Shown here piece after piece: positions 1 through 8,041 of a stretch of DNA of 13,793 bases; position 1 is the first letter of the stretch, and each line of letters starts with the position of its first letter. Both the position numbers and the translations under genes were made by a program. The notes below the pieces were generated by a model that saw nothing but the letters and a program-made list of their open reading frames with translations, had not been told where the DNA came from and ran no database searches. Source of the stretch: CAZOOR01 sp964581505 (GTDB taxonomy: Bacteria; Bacteroidota; Ignavibacteria; Kapaibacteriales; UBA2268); the NCBI GenBank assembly GCA_964581505.1, contig CAZOOR010000069.1:1-13793 (forward strand), in the 5' to 3' direction.

Positions 1-13
1 AAAAGCAGTGTAA

Positions 14-52
14 CAAAAAAAGAGGCTGTCTCGTTCATTTGGGACAGCCTCT
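14..52 (-). terminator. Rho-independent terminator of the cysteine desulfurase-like gene
   Basis: Bases 21-32 and 41-52 form a 12-bp stem (one G-T wobble) around the 8-base loop 33-40. On the minus strand the stem is followed by a run of seven T (complement of the A-tract 14-20). It begins 13 bases past the stop codon of the minus-strand gene ending at 66, so it very probably ends that transcript. Confidence 0.88.
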
Positions 53-65
53 ATTGTTAATTTAC

Positions 66-1223
66 TTATGCTGAACTTTTCTTGGAATTTAGGAACTGCC
101 TAATCTCGGTAATAGCATTAATAAAATGTTCCATTTCCTGCTCAGTTGTAAAATACGAATGTGATGCACGTATTGTCCCCCATGGCTCTACCCCGAGAGG
201 ACCCAAAAGCAGGGGGGCGCAGTGTATTCCCGTACGGACAAGAATGTCGTAGCTACTATCAAGCATATAGCCGCATTCCTCCGGTGTCATTCCTTCCATA
301 GTAAATGTTATACTCGAATAGGCGATATTATCAGCATTATTGAAAAGTTTTATTCCTTCGATTTTGGATAGTGCGGAATATGCCATTTCAAATAATTTCT
401 TTTTATGAGAATGGATTTTTTCAATTCCGGTTTCGAGTACCCAGTCCACACCTGCACCAAGCGCCACAATACCCGGTGTGTTGGGTGTGCCGGATTCATA
501 GTAAATAGGCATACCTTCCGGTTGGTAAAGGACTTCGCTGAGAATACCTGTTCCGCCTACTTTCAGAGGTCTGATTTCAATACCTTTTTTCATTATAAGT
601 CCGCCAGTACCCTGCACTCCATAGAGCGATTTATGTCCGGTGAAAGCCAGAAAATCAATATCCCAGCCATCGAAATCAATAGGCACAGCACCCGCAGACT
701 GCGAAGCATCAACAAGGAAATACGCATTATGAGTATGAGCAATTTTGGCAATTGCCTGCAAATCCAATATTGTTCCTGTTACATTTGAAGAATGATTTAC
801 AACAACCAATTTCGTCTCGTCTCGCATTGCCTCCTCAATCTGTTCCGGCGAGACATAAGCATTCTGGTCGCATGGAACAAAATCAACCGAAAGCACACCT
901 TCGCGTTCGAGAGTTTTTAGCGGACGAATAACCGAATTATGCTCAATACCAGTGGATACCACATGTTTACCCTTTAAATCCAGACCGGATATGACTAAAT
1001 TCAGTGCTTCGGTACTACCCGAAGTGAGAATAACTTGCAGTGGGTCGCTCACATTGAGCAGTTCAGCCAAAGATTTGCGAGTTAAATATACTTTGTCGTC
1101 AAGCTCACGTTCTAATCCCGTGCGAGCGGCATGTGTAACGGGGTTAATAAGACTTTCGTTCATTGCCTCAATCACAGATTGCGGCTTGGGAAAACTTGTT
1201 GCACCATTGTTTAAATAAATCAT
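66..1223 (-). CDS. Class V aminotransferase, cysteine desulfurase family protein
   Basis: This is a PLP-dependent enzyme of the cysteine desulfurase type (SufS/CsdA-like, closest in style to the short 'aminotransferase class V' family that begins MIYLDNAATTFPKP). It would remove sulfur from cysteine as an enzyme-bound persulfide. Visible residues, counted from the ATG at 1223 (385 aa): the N-terminal MIYLNNGATSFPKP motif; PLP-stacking H95 in GIEHN; D172 in VDASQSAG; the Schiff-base lysine K198 in FTGHKSLYG; the persulfide cysteine C335 in RTGIHCAP; and the substrate-carboxylate arginine R352 in IRASH. I chose the ATG at 1223 because AGGA lies 6 bases upstream and the family motif starts there; the frame can extend to a TTG at 1247, but that adds eight residues without family support. 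No suf or isc partner gene is adjacent, so its sulfur acceptor is unknown. The family is clear; the exact substrate (cysteine versus selenocysteine or another amino acid) is not. Confidence 0.93.
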   Translation of the reverse strand: MIYLNNGATSFPKPQSVIEAMNESLINPVTHAARTGLERELDDKVYLTRKSLAELLNVSDPLQVILTSGSTEALNLVISGLDLKGKHVVSTGIEHNSVIRPLKTLEREGVLSVDFVPCDQNAYVSPEQIEEAMRDETKLVVVNHSSNVTGTILDLQAIAKIAHTHNAYFLVDASQSAGAVPIDFDGWDIDFLAFTGHKSLYGVQGTGGLIMKKGIEIRPLKVGGTGILSEVLYQPEGMPIYYESGTPNTPGIVALGAGVDWVLETGIEKIHSHKKKLFEMAYSALSKIEGIKLFNNADNIAYSSITFTMEGMTPEECGYMLDSSYDILVRTGIHCAPLLLGPLGVEPWGTIRASHSYFTTEQEMEHFINAITEIRQFLNSKKSSA

Positions 1224-1261
1224 AAAAATCCTAATTTCTGTTGTCAAAAAGCAAATAATTA

Positions 1262-1288
1262 CAAACTTACTTATAATAGTTAATTCAA
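1262..1288 (-). promoter_or_regulatory. Possible Bacteroidota-type promoter for the cysteine desulfurase-like gene
   Basis: On the minus strand, TTG (1288-1286) is followed after 16 bases by TAAGTTTG (1269-1262), a match to the Bacteroidota -7 box TAnnTTTG. The spacer is shorter than the usual 17-23 bases. The implied start of transcription would give a leader of about 30 bases before the ATG at 1223. The surrounding DNA is very AT-rich, so a chance match is possible. Confidence 0.3.
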
Positions 1289-1367
1289 TAAAATAAAAAT
1301 GATTTTTTATAAATTAATAAAATCTTCGTATAATTGTTATTTGACATAATATCAATGACTAAACAAA

Positions 1368-2360
1368 ATGACGGAAACAACATATTCGCATAAATCATAC
1401 TTTGAATTGTCCAAGCATAATTTTGCTCAGATATTTACATTTGTTCTATTACTTGTAGTCGGTATTGCCCTTGTATTTATAATACTATTTCCTCTGCTGG
1501 AACAGTTCTTTGTAAAGTTCCTATCGGGAGCAGTATATAATCAAGGCGAGAAAGTGTCATATATGCTTGATTCAAAGGCAAATCCGCAAACAACGCATTA
1601 TTTCTTTTCTTGGGCAGTAGATGTATATAAGGGTACACCACAGGAATCGCGCTATTGGTTTAATCCTGTTCTGTCATTTGTTTCATTTGTATTAATCATC
1701 GGTTCGGTTTTTGCCATAACCATTAGCTCGCTACTTCCTATTTCTATCGGTTTTATGCGTCAAAAGATAGAGCGCGAAATAGCAAATTTGCTGAATACTA
1801 TTGCTGTAAATTCCTATGGTGATAATACCGATAACGAGATGACGGAAATCGTTACTCAAATACGCAATGCGGATTTGAAACAAATGTACGAATATTCAGA
1901 CGATTGGGGCATTTCCATTGAAGATTTGAAAATATTACAACGTGCGATTATTTGGCGAGATGCTTCGTTCTTTTATCAGCTAATACACTTGAATGACGGG
2001 CTGGCAATGTATATGCGTTTTTATTTTACTATCAAATACGGTAATGCCGTATTGGGTTTTGTATATATCGGCGCCGCTGTTCTTATTATTATTGTCGGTC
2101 TTCGCGGCTTGAAATTTATCCCGCCTACACAGCCATCGGTTGTGCTGTTTGCACTCGGCTTGGAATTTTCCTTGCTCGTTACCTATGCCTTTTCACTTAT
2201 TTATACAAAGCAGGAAGAAGAGAACGATATTGTACACCAGAGCGAGTCGTTCAATGAGAACGCCTTTCTCGGCAGTGATTTCGGTTCTTCTCGTGAAGTA
2301 GAAAAACTACTCCGCGTGTTCATTAAGTCAAATCCAAAGAAACCAAGTGCTAAACAATGA
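1368..2360 (+). CDS. Hypothetical multi-pass membrane protein (4 predicted helices)
   Basis: I do not recognise this family. The 330-residue protein shows four strongly hydrophobic segments at about residues 22-46, 101-129, 227-249 and 257-280. Residues 47-100 lie between helices 1 and 2, and a polar region (about 130-226, with acidic patches and several aromatic residues) separates helices 2 and 3. The charged C-terminal tail (281-330) ends in a Lys/Pro-rich stretch. There is no cleavable signal peptide pattern, since the first helix is preceded by about 20 polar residues. The ATG at 1368 has no clear Shine-Dalgarno sequence, which is common in Bacteroidota. Its stop overlaps the start of the SpoU methyltransferase by ATGA (2357-2360), so the two are probably co-transcribed and translationally coupled. 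That pairing does not reveal a function. Confidence 0.8.
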   Translation: MTETTYSHKSYFELSKHNFAQIFTFVLLLVVGIALVFIILFPLLEQFFVKFLSGAVYNQGEKVSYMLDSKANPQTTHYFFSWAVDVYKGTPQESRYWFNPVLSFVSFVLIIGSVFAITISSLLPISIGFMRQKIEREIANLLNTIAVNSYGDNTDNEMTEIVTQIRNADLKQMYEYSDDWGISIEDLKILQRAIIWRDASFFYQLIHLNDGLAMYMRFYFTIKYGNAVLGFVYIGAAVLIIIVGLRGLKFIPPTQPSVVLFALGLEFSLLVTYAFSLIYTKQEEENDIVHQSESFNENAFLGSDFGSSREVEKLLRVFIKSNPKKPSAKQ

Positions 2361-3142
2361 TTTATATAAATGACATCGAAGACGAGAGAATTGCATTTTA
2401 TCGCAGTCTGAGATTTACACCTAAACTGCATAAGGACAATCGTGCTTTTGTGGCAGAGGAAGAAAAAGTTGTTGTCAAATTACTCCAATCGGATATTGAA
2501 ATAGTTTCGATTTTCGGTACAAAGCAATATTTGGAACAATACTCCGATTTGATTGCAAGCAAATCCATAAGCGATGAAAATATATATTTTGCGGATATAT
2601 CACTAATGAGACAAATTGTCGGTTATCGCTTGCATTACGGCTTTCTGGCAATAGGAAGGCAACCGGACGATGTACCGTTGGGCAAATTGAACTATCCGCT
2701 TATTATATTCAACGCACTGGCAAATGCTGAAAATGTCGGTTCTATTGTTCGCAATGCCGCCGCTTTCGGATTTCAATCTATTGTTTATGACGAAGCGAGT
2801 ATTTCGCCATACTTACGCCGCTCCGTGCGCGTTTCAATGGGAAATGTTTTTCGCTTGGCTGTTCATCATTCCAATAATATTATCGAAACGATAAAACACC
2901 TAAAAGAGAAGGATTGCAAAATTATTTCAATCGAAATAAGCGAAGATTCGCAAGCATTGAGCGAGTTCAAACCTATGGATAATCGCTATTGTTTTATTTT
3001 CGGAAATGAAGGCATAGGTATTAGCCCCGAAGTTCTGGCACTGAGCGATATGATAATACATATACCCATAAGCCCAAAAGTACCTTCGCTAAATGTAGCG
3101 TCAAGTAGTGCAGTTATACTCAATCATTTTTCACAGTTATAA
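2357..3142 (+). CDS. SpoU/TrmH-family RNA 2'-O-methyltransferase
   Basis: Predicted SAM-dependent methyltransferase of the SPOUT class that methylates the 2'-hydroxyl of a ribose in tRNA or rRNA. The C-terminal half carries the three SpoU motifs: motif 1 at residues 121-138 (NAENVGSIVRNAAAFG, with N123 and catalytic-type R132), motif 2 at 212-223 (FIFGNEGIGIS, with E218), and motif 3 at 235-255 (IPISPKVPSLNVASSSAV, with N246), which build the knotted SAM pocket. Residues 1-110 fit an N-terminal substrate-binding domain of the RlmB/TsnR type. Length (261 aa) is normal. Translation probably restarts from the upstream membrane-protein gene through the ATGA overlap. The stop codon at 3140-3142 abuts the opposing scpB stop. 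Whether the target is 23S rRNA or tRNA cannot be told from the sequence. Confidence 0.93.
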   Translation: MIYINDIEDERIAFYRSLRFTPKLHKDNRAFVAEEEKVVVKLLQSDIEIVSIFGTKQYLEQYSDLIASKSISDENIYFADISLMRQIVGYRLHYGFLAIGRQPDDVPLGKLNYPLIIFNALANAENVGSIVRNAAAFGFQSIVYDEASISPYLRRSVRVSMGNVFRLAVHHSNNIIETIKHLKEKDCKIISIEISEDSQALSEFKPMDNRYCFIFGNEGIGISPEVLALSDMIIHIPISPKVPSLNVASSSAVILNHFSQL

Positions 3143-4161
3143 TTCTTGCCCGTCTTGTTCTTCCGCTTCGGCGGAATCTTCCGCAAGTACGGTGCCGACC
3201 TGCGTATTGTCTTTTAATGTTTCTGCCTCTACCTGCACATCATCAGTTGATTTATCCACTTCAACANNNNNNNNNNNNNNNNNNNNNNNNNNNNNNNNNN
3301 NNNNNNNNNNNNNNNNNNNNNNNNNNNNNNNNNNNNNNNNNNNNNNNNNNNNNNNNNNNNNNNNNNAGGAAGGTTCTCATTATCTTTTGCTTCTTCTATT
3401 TCAGCTGATTTAGATTCTTCTTTTTCGCCTGTGGCATCAATAACTATTTCCTCATCGGGGTTTTCTGCATTCAGCATTTGGACTACTTCGTCAAGTTCAC
3501 GCAGTTTGGGTAATTCCTCAATTGAGTTAAGTCCGAATGCTTTTAGGAAATCCGTAGTTGTACCGAACATCCAAGGTTTACCAATTGTTTCTTTCTGACC
3601 AACCGGTTCTACCAGATTTTTTTCGACAAGCGAATTGACAACTTCATTGGAATTAACTCCGCGGATTTGGTCAACTTCCGGTTTGGTAACCGGCTGACGA
3701 TACGCAATGATAGCAAGACATTCCAGAGCCGCTTGCGAAAATCTTCGCTTTGGTCTGCTGCGCGTAAGATGATGAATCAATTCGCCGAACTCCTTACGTG
3801 TGCCGAATTGCCAGCCGCCGCCCACCTGAATTATTTGGAAGGGACGATTTGTATTGATTAATTCTATATTGATTTCCGTTATCAATTCCTCGAAAAGACC
3901 AACTGAAAAATCCCATTTTGATTTTGCTTCTTTCTCATAATCAAAAGAAGATTCGGTGAGCGGTTCCGAACTGCCGTTCTGTTTCTGCTCTTGCTCTTCA
4001 TTATGTACGCTTACGGGAATTTTAACATTTTTACCAACAACCAATATTTTGAATAAAGTATCATAAGTAACCGGCTCCTCGGAAGCAAAAATAAGTGCTT
4101 CGAGTGCCGCCTTCTGGTCTTCACGCGATAGTTTTAAAAACAGTGGTTTATTGTTATCCAT
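3137..4161 (-). CDS. scpB: Segregation and condensation protein B, interrupted by a 100-N assembly gap
   Basis: ScpB binds the kleisin ScpA and helps the SMC complex compact and segregate the chromosome. The MDNNKPLFLKLSREDQ start at 4161 leads into two winged-helix domains: WHD1 at about residues 14-130, with a polar insert rich in Glu, Gln and Ser at roughly 50-85, and WHD2 at about 135-225 (LECLAIIAYRQPVTKPEVDQIRG and GKPWMFGTTTDFLKAFGL are family hallmarks). An acidic tail follows and runs into the N run at 3267-3366. Beyond the gap, one minus-strand frame from 3265 down to the TAA at 3139-3137 gives 42 residues of the same acidic Glu/Asp/Val/Thr type, ending EEQDGQEL. I take this as the true C-terminus, and the end coordinate depends on that. 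Reading through exactly 100 N instead gives an unrelated 11-residue tail stopping at 3229. The start lies 19 bases after the scpA stop, so both are in one operon. Confidence 0.88.
3267..3366. other. Assembly gap (100 N)
   Basis: Exactly 100 undetermined bases, the conventional placeholder for a scaffold gap of unknown length. It falls inside the low-complexity acidic tail of scpB. The coding frame left of the gap begins at 3367 and the plausible frame right of it has a codon whose last base is 3266, so the missing length should be 2 modulo 3 if the gene is intact; 100 is 1 modulo 3. Confidence 0.97.
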
Positions 4162-4180
4162 AATTTTTCTCTATTTATTT

Positions 4181-4912
4181 CTAATTTAAATTAAAAGCCG
4201 GTTTTTCGGTGATAATAATGTCATCGAAAGAATCGGATTGAAATGCAAATATTTTGCCCGCTCTAATTAATTCCAATATAGATAAAAATGTTACAACTAT
4301 TACGGGTCTCGACTCATTCAATAGAATATCCATAAATGAAATACGCTTTTGGGCTTTGAGTGTTGTGAGCAACCATTCGGAGCGTTCTTCGACAGTAACG
4401 GCATAGCGTTTGACCAGATGAGGTTGCAGGGCAATGTCCGAGCGACTTAACGCCTTACGCAGAGCGGCAACCAAATCAACTACTGTCGATTCCTTATATT
4501 GCGGTTCAATTGATTCCTTGGCAAGTTTTCTGTCCTCCTCGAAGGAGTTCCTGTATAGAATAAATTTTTGCTCTTCCGCAATTACGCCGAGTTCTTTTGA
4601 GGCTTCCTTCATCTGCTTGTACTCAATAAGCTGATTGATTAAATCCGTTCTCGGGTCTTCTGCATCTCCGTCCTCTCCGTCATTGTTACGCGGTAGCAAC
4701 ATTTGTGTTTTAATCAGCATCAAATTAGCCGCCATTACCAAGAACTCGCCCGCAAGTTCCAAATCAAGCAATTGCATCATTTGCACATAATTAAGGAACT
4801 CTTCGGTAATCCTCGAAATAGGAATATCGTAAATATCCAATTCGTCCCGTTTGATAAAATACAGGAGCAAATCGAAAGGTCCCTCGAAATTGTGTAATTT
4901 TATTTTATACAT
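4181..4912 (-). CDS. scpA: Segregation and condensation protein A (kleisin)
   Basis: ScpA is the bacterial kleisin that bridges the SMC heads and recruits ScpB. The family opening is unmistakable: residues 5-40 contain KLHNFEGPFDLLLYFIKRDELD, followed by IYDIPISRITEEFL, and the helix LAGEFLVMAANLMLIKTQML lies at residues 53-72. A charged, acidic linker (about 76-145) follows, and the C-terminal winged helix is at about 185-240 (VVTFLSILELIRAGKIFAFQ). The 243-residue length is normal. The ATG at 4912 has only A-rich sequence upstream and no Shine-Dalgarno motif. The gene lies 102 bases downstream of alr and 19 bases upstream of scpB on the same strand. The smc gene is not in this window. Confidence 0.96.
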   Translation of the reverse strand: MYKIKLHNFEGPFDLLLYFIKRDELDIYDIPISRITEEFLNYVQMMQLLDLELAGEFLVMAANLMLIKTQMLLPRNNDGEDGDAEDPRTDLINQLIEYKQMKEASKELGVIAEEQKFILYRNSFEEDRKLAKESIEPQYKESTVVDLVAALRKALSRSDIALQPHLVKRYAVTVEERSEWLLTTLKAQKRISFMDILLNESRPVIVVTFLSILELIRAGKIFAFQSDSFDDIIITEKPAFNLN

Positions 4913-5014
4913 TATTGTTTTCGCTTTTTTTCACAATTAGCAAGATAAATAATTATCTTTTTGTGTTTTCCACAATTTTTAACATTTTCGGAAAATTAAT
5001 GCTGAAATATCCGA

Positions 5015-6121
5015 CTAATCAATATATTTACGCGGTACACGTGCCGAAACAGCCGCCAATAGTTCATAAGGAATTGTATCTGCATACGCCGCCAATTCAT
5101 AAGCGGAAACAAAATCGCCCTCGGGATTGCCGCCGAGTAGGAGTACTTCGTCATCAGGCATAATGGCGTCATCACCGACATCTATCATACAGGAATCCAT
5201 ACAAACAGTGCCTACAATTCTATATCGCTTGCCATTGACGATACATTCCGCTTTATTTGTCAGCGAACGCAAATAGCCGTCTCCGTAACCAATGGGAATT
5301 GTGGCAATAGTTCGCTCTCTATCCGAAATATATTTCATACTATAACCGACAGTATCCCCTTTGGCTATTCTTCTTACAGAGATTACTTTTGATTTAATAG
5401 TCATAATCGGCTTGACGTCAAAGCTTGTATCACCTGTTACCGTAGGTGGATAGCCATACAGCAATAAACCCGAACGCACAATATTGAATTTCGAATCGGG
5501 AAGCACAACCATTGCCGCAGAGTTTGCCGCATGAATTTCATCAAATTCAAATCCATTATTCTTTAATATTCCTAATGTTTCATTAAAAAGTTCCAATTGT
5601 CTAGCGGCAAAAACCATTTGCGATGTTGCCGTAGCAAAATGGGTGCAAATGCCGTTAATGTTTACATTATTATATTTTTTTGCCTGACGCATAAAATCAA
5701 TTGCGGAATCGGGGCTTATGCCTTCGCGATTCATACCCGTATCAATAAATAGATGAGCATTAACCGTTTTGTTTACCTTTGCCGCTTCGCTATTGAGCGC
5801 ATCAAGAAAATCAAGTGATGATAGGGTAGGTATTAAATTATGCTCTACGCAAAGCCGTGCATTGCCGTTTGATTCGGGTATAAGCACATATATTCTACCT
5901 CCAATACCGGCTTGACGCAACATTACGCCTTCGTCTGCATAGGCTACCCCAAACAGATTAACACCGAGTTCTTCGAGTTTCTTCGATATTCCCACAATAC
6001 CGTGTCCGTAAGCATTAGCTTTTACAACGGCTAATATCCGAGATTTTCCAGCCGCTTGCCTGATGAAGTTCAAATTATATTCGAGCTTAGCAAACGAAAT
6101 CTCTGCGTTCGTATGCCGCAT
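5015..6121 (-). CDS. alr: Alanine racemase
   Basis: PLP enzyme that interconverts L- and D-alanine and so supplies D-alanine for peptidoglycan; cytoplasmic. It has the fold-type III barrel (numbering from the first ATG at 6124): PLP lysine K35 in AVVKANAYGHG; R133 in GMNREG; R217 in VRSGLLLYG, which contacts the cofactor; catalytic tyrosine Y261 in TVGYSMKY; and Y280 in PIGYGDGY. M309-D310 are in CMDSCMIDV. The C-terminal beta domain ends RVPRKYID. Two ATGs lie in tandem at 6124 and 6121; the very purine-rich AGGGGGGA ends directly before the first, leaving four bases to the second, so I prefer 6121 (368 aa). alr is the first gene of the minus-strand alr-scpA-scpB run. The 102 bases between alr and scpA contain only weak AT-rich palindromes and no convincing terminator, so read-through is possible. 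Confidence 0.95.
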   Translation of the reverse strand: MRHTNAEISFAKLEYNLNFIRQAAGKSRILAVVKANAYGHGIVGISKKLEELGVNLFGVAYADEGVMLRQAGIGGRIYVLIPESNGNARLCVEHNLIPTLSSLDFLDALNSEAAKVNKTVNAHLFIDTGMNREGISPDSAIDFMRQAKKYNNVNINGICTHFATATSQMVFAARQLELFNETLGILKNNGFEFDEIHAANSAAMVVLPDSKFNIVRSGLLLYGYPPTVTGDTSFDVKPIMTIKSKVISVRRIAKGDTVGYSMKYISDRERTIATIPIGYGDGYLRSLTNKAECIVNGKRYRIVGTVCMDSCMIDVGDDAIMPDDEVLLLGGNPEGDFVSAYELAAYADTIPYELLAAVSARVPRKYID

Positions 6122-6265
6122 CATTCCCCCCTGTTCAAATGTTAAATAACATCAATAGCATAAAAAAATCGAAAAATACAATTTGAACGACTTTTCTATT
6201 CTATTTAACACGGTTAAACTGCCGTTTGATTATTATTTAATTGTTTAAAAATTAAAGATTTCTTA

Positions 6266-6295
6266 TTGATAAAACAATTTGCTTTTGTAATTTTG
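6266..6295 (+). promoter_or_regulatory. Bacteroidota-type promoter of the P5C dehydrogenase gene
   Basis: TTG at 6266-6268, then a 19-base spacer, then TAATTTTG at 6288-6295, which matches the Bacteroidota primary-sigma consensus TTG-N19-TAnnTTTG. It lies 59 bases before the ATG at 6355, giving a leader of about 50 bases, which also contains the strong ribosome site AGGAG at 6343-6347. This is a pattern match in AT-rich DNA, but spacing, box and position all agree. Confidence 0.6.
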
Positions 6296-6354
6296 AACTT
6301 CTGAAAAACGGAAAATAACATTTAGTTTTTATACAGTATTATAGGAGTAGCCTA

Positions 6355-8004
6355 ATGACAACGTTCAAGAATATGACATATCTTGATTTCTCGAACAAAG
6401 CCACAGCGACAAAACAGCGCAAAGCAATCGAAGAAGTTCGCAAAAGTTTCGGCAAGCAGTATCCCAATTTTATTGATGGTAAAAAGATTTACACAAAGAA
6501 AAAAACAACATCAATCAATCCTGCCAATCCGAAAGAAGTAGTTGGAATATTCCAAAAAGCCGGACAGCCCGAAGCCGAAAAAGCAATAAAAGCGGCGGCA
6601 AAAGCTTTTGAAACTTGGAAGAATGTTCCTGCAAAAGAAAGAGCAAACTATCTATTGAAAGCGGCAAAAGTAATGAAACGCCGCCGCTACGAGATTAATG
6701 CTTGGATGATTTCCGAAGTTGGTAAAAATTATCTCGAAGCTGATGCTGATACTTGCGAAGCCATTGATTTTCTGGAATTCTATGGACGCGAAGCAATTCG
6801 TTATGCACAGAAACAACCATTGACCCCTTATCCCGGCGAGAACAACGATTATTTCTATATTCCGCTCGGTGTGGGTGTTGTTATTCCTCCTTGGAATTTC
6901 CCAATGGCAATTCTTGCCGGTATGACAACTGCCGCTATTGTTGCCGGTAATACAGTTGTTCTTAAACCATCTTCCGATTCTCCTATGATGGGACAGCTCT
7001 TAAATGAAATTATGCAGGAAGTCGGATTGCCCAAAGGCGTTTTGAATTTCCTTGTGGCAAGCGGTGCCGAAGCAGGCGATTATCTTGTCCAGCATCAGCA
7101 GACAAGGTTCATTGCATTTACGGGTTCTATGGAAGTTGGACTTCGCATTATTGAGAAAGCCAATCAGTTCCCGCAGAAAGACCCGAGATACGTCAAGAAA
7201 GGCAAAGACCAAATCTGGATAAAGAGAGTTGTTAATGAAATGGGCGGCAAAGATGCAATTATTGTTGATAGCGAAGCCAATATTGACGAAGCCGTTCAGG
7301 GTGTTGTTACTTCCGCTTTCGGTTTCCAAGGGCAGAAATGCTCCGCTTGCTCCCGAGCTATTGTTGATAAAGAGATTTACAAAGAATTTAACGAGAAATT
7401 GAAAGCCGCTGTCGAAGCTCTTGAAATAGGTGAACCTATGGATAATGTCAAAATCGGTCCTGTTGTCAATAAAGGTCCTTTCCTCTCTATTTTGGAATAT
7501 ATTGAAATTGGCAAAAAAGAGGGCAAATTATTAGTTGGCGGCAAAAAAGTAAAAGGTCTCCCCGGATACTTCATTGAACCTACTGTATTTACAGACATTA
7601 AGCCCTCTGCACGCTTGGCTCAGGAAGAAGTATTCGGTCCGGTTCTTGCCGTAATAAAGGCAAACAACTACGACCACGCATTGAAAATTGCCAACGATAC
7701 GATTTACGGATTAACCGGCGGCGTCTATTCGCTCAATAAAGAAAAAATTGATAGAGCAAGAAACGAATTCCACGTGGGTAACTTGTATTTCAATCGTAAA
7801 TGCACGGGCGCCTTGGTTGATGTACAGCCTTTCGGTGGTTTCAATATGTCCGGTACGGATTCAAAAGCCGGCGGTCGCGACTATTTACTTCAATTTATGC
7901 AGGGTAAATCCGTTGCGGAAAACATTGTTAAATACGATGCACCCGCAAAGAAAACTGCCGCAAAGAAAAAAACAACAAAAAAGAAAGCAACCAAAAAGAA
8001 ATAA
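6355..8004 (+). CDS. pruA: L-glutamate gamma-semialdehyde (1-pyrroline-5-carboxylate) dehydrogenase
   Basis: NAD(P)-dependent aldehyde dehydrogenase that oxidises glutamate semialdehyde to glutamate, the second step of proline breakdown. It resembles the stand-alone RocA/PruA type rather than the fused PutA. Oxyanion-hole N181 is in PPWNFP, cofactor K204 in VLKPSS, general base E295 in NEMGGKD, nucleophile C329 in GQKCSACSR, and E425 in EEVFGP. The N-terminal region and PQKDPRYVKKGKDQIWIKR insert (273-291) are typical of P5C dehydrogenases. AGGAG ends 7 bases before the ATG, so this start is secure. The oddity is the last 22 residues (528-549): after the usual family end they run Ala-Lys-Lys-Thr repeats, with 11 lysines, like a histone H1 or HU-type tail. 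No proline dehydrogenase gene is adjacent. A strong terminator follows. Confidence 0.94.
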   Translation: MTTFKNMTYLDFSNKATATKQRKAIEEVRKSFGKQYPNFIDGKKIYTKKKTTSINPANPKEVVGIFQKAGQPEAEKAIKAAAKAFETWKNVPAKERANYLLKAAKVMKRRRYEINAWMISEVGKNYLEADADTCEAIDFLEFYGREAIRYAQKQPLTPYPGENNDYFYIPLGVGVVIPPWNFPMAILAGMTTAAIVAGNTVVLKPSSDSPMMGQLLNEIMQEVGLPKGVLNFLVASGAEAGDYLVQHQQTRFIAFTGSMEVGLRIIEKANQFPQKDPRYVKKGKDQIWIKRVVNEMGGKDAIIVDSEANIDEAVQGVVTSAFGFQGQKCSACSRAIVDKEIYKEFNEKLKAAVEALEIGEPMDNVKIGPVVNKGPFLSILEYIEIGKKEGKLLVGGKKVKGLPGYFIEPTVFTDIKPSARLAQEEVFGPVLAVIKANNYDHALKIANDTIYGLTGGVYSLNKEKIDRARNEFHVGNLYFNRKCTGALVDVQPFGGFNMSGTDSKAGGRDYLLQFMQGKSVAENIVKYDAPAKKTAAKKKTTKKKATKKK

Positions 8005-8041
8005 AACGATTCTTTGAGATTGTTTTTATTATTCGTAATTT

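Noticed and set aside
1224..1247. Upstream TTG start for the cysteine desulfurase-like gene
   Set aside because: The ATG at 1223 has AGGA at good spacing and begins the family's N-terminal motif.
1329..1334. TATAAT before the membrane-protein gene
   Set aside because: No matching -35 element at 16-18 bases, and such hexamers are expected by chance in this AT-rich spacer.
3108..3413. Plus-strand open frame spanning the N gap
   Set aside because: It exists only because unknown bases contain no stop, and it overlaps the methyltransferase end and scpB antisense.
4942..4975. AT-rich palindromes between alr and scpA
   Set aside because: Stems of 5-7 weak pairs without a T-run on the minus strand; not a credible terminator.
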